The notes under the pieces were generated by a model, which saw only the letters and a list, made by a program, of their open reading frames with translations, was not told the origin of the DNA and searched no databases. Both the position numbers and the translations under genes were made by a program. A stretch of DNA of 64,000 bases, from positions 2,757,501 to 2,821,500 of the forward strand of contig NZ_CP022684.1 in NCBI RefSeq assembly GCF_002863865.1, given 5' to 3'. How positions within the stretch are numbered: the first letter of the stretch is position 1; the number at the start of each line of letters is the position of its first letter. Shown here piece after piece: positions 63,350 to 64,000 of this stretch. The DNA comes from Ketobacter alkanivorans (GTDB taxonomy: Bacteria > Pseudomonadota > Gammaproteobacteria > Pseudomonadales > Ketobacteraceae).

Positions 63350-64000
63350 CGCCGATCCCTCCCTGCCACTGCCCATCCACATTGGTAAAGGTGAGTTGAA
63401 TGCGATCTATAGGAAACGCCGGTGCAATCATGATCTCGTAAATCATAGCGCCTTCGCGAGAGCTGATTTCCCGAATGCGAAACGCCTCCTCTGCCGTGGC
63501 GCCTCGCAAAGCACCCTGTTGTTGCAGATGCCGAAAAAAACGTTCCAGTAACAAACGTGGGCGGGGATCGCGGTAATCGATGTTAAACACCAGTTGATCC
63601 CCCAGCGCATTGAGCTGACGCTGCAAATAACCCAACAGACGCATCACCTCCGCCGAGCGGAAACCATCAAACCGTTGCAGGTTATTGGCGTAGGCATAGT
63701 CCTCCGGGTGCAGGGCAGGCACCACCAATCGCTCATCATCTAGTTGCAGAGTGCCACTGCGTTGCTGCAGCACGCATACGCCGGGGTTGTCCCGCAGGCT
63801 GACGGTTTCAGCAACCGCTAAACGGGGATAGGGCAGGCCATCGGTTTGCAGCGGAAGGGCTGCGATGGAGCGCCAGGGGCCGACATGCTGTGCGCGCGCA
63901 CTTTGCTTGCCTGCGATGACACCTGCCGGGCTGTGTAATGAAAACTGCGCCCCTCTTAAATAGGGAAACAAAAACTGCATCTGACGCAAGCGATGACCAC
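63342..64000 (-). CDS. Sheath-like protein C-terminal part (5' end outside window)
   Basis: The frame is open to the right edge, so the 5' end is missing; a TTG at 63989 is not a real start. The visible C-terminal part holds GDQLVFNIDYRDPRPRLLLE followed by QQQGALRGATAEEAFRIREI and IAPAFPIDRIQLTF, the layout of the conserved C-terminal domain of CIS/phage tail sheath proteins. The central portion diverges more than usual. Confidence in the sheath call is moderate. Confidence 0.6.
   Translation of the reverse strand, partial: GHRLRQMQFLFPYLRGAQFSLHSPAGVIAGKQSARAQHVGPWRSIAALPLQTDGLPYPRLAVAETVSLRDNPGVCVLQQRSGTLQLDDERLVVPALHPEDYAYANNLQRFDGFRSAEVMRLLGYLQRQLNALGDQLVFNIDYRDPRPRLLLERFFRHLQQQGALRGATAEEAFRIREISSREGAMIYEIMIAPAFPIDRIQLTFTNVDGQWQGGIGGV

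Overview
The window looks like chromosomal DNA of a gammaproteobacterium, probably marine or hydrocarbon-associated and close to the Oceanospirillales/Cellvibrionales/Pseudomonadales group. The evidence is the order mnmG-rsmG-parA-parB-atpIBEFHAGDC-glmU-glmS, which those groups carry near the replication origin, together with the protein sequences themselves. No rRNA, tRNA, CRISPR array or intact insertion sequence was seen.

Region 1 (1-15.6 kb, plus strand) is conserved core: the end of a hydrolase-like gene, a small zinc-ribbon-like protein, tRNA modification (mnmG), 16S rRNA methylation (rsmG), chromosome partition (parA, parB), the complete F1Fo ATP synthase operon with a good sigma70 promoter and an intercistronic hairpin, a strong terminator, then glmU and glmS for UDP-GlcNAc synthesis.

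Region 2 (15.8-23.6 kb) is a small-molecule and lipid metabolism block. A minus-strand operon (an uncharacterised protein and two short-chain dehydrogenases) diverges from a TetR regulator, with a perfect inverted repeat between them that is the likely operator. A cytochrome P450 diverges from a PlpD-like (type Vd) patatin autotransporter, and a GNAT acetyltransferase follows.

Region 3 (23.6-32.1 kb) is a patchwork of small genes, mostly minus strand and visibly more AT-rich up to about 28.6 kb. It holds an RraB-like protein with two unknown partners, a YjfB-like protein, a DUF1275 membrane protein, a 5'-truncated MarC remnant, two NYN-domain predicted RNases, a small membrane protein that overlaps a convergent gene, an MDR oxidoreductase and a DUF3336 patatin lipase.

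Region 4 (32.1-64.0 kb, all minus strand, GC-rich, genes abutting or overlapping) is a contractile injection system (CIS, phage-tail-like) locus running off the right edge. In transcription order it has a sheath-like C-terminus, tube protein, tube/hub adaptor, a DUF5908-like small protein, gpD-like hub, gpV-like spike, a membrane-anchored unknown, gp25, baseplate J, a P2 gpI-like tail protein with a propeller-like front half, three related proteins of unknown role, a conserved unknown, an AAA+ ATPase, another unknown, a 3110-residue giant protein and a small last gene.

The giant protein is the most striking object. It has a disordered front, a helical body, an annexin-like repeat with calcium-site spacing, a hydrophobic hairpin, a set of degenerate repeats of about 85-98 residues, and a C-terminus that appears to hold both a PD-(D/E)XK nuclease-like motif and a nucleotidyltransferase motif. 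The simplest reading is that it is the toxin cargo of the injection system, with the small gene after it a candidate immunity or chaperone protein. That reading is inference from motifs and position.
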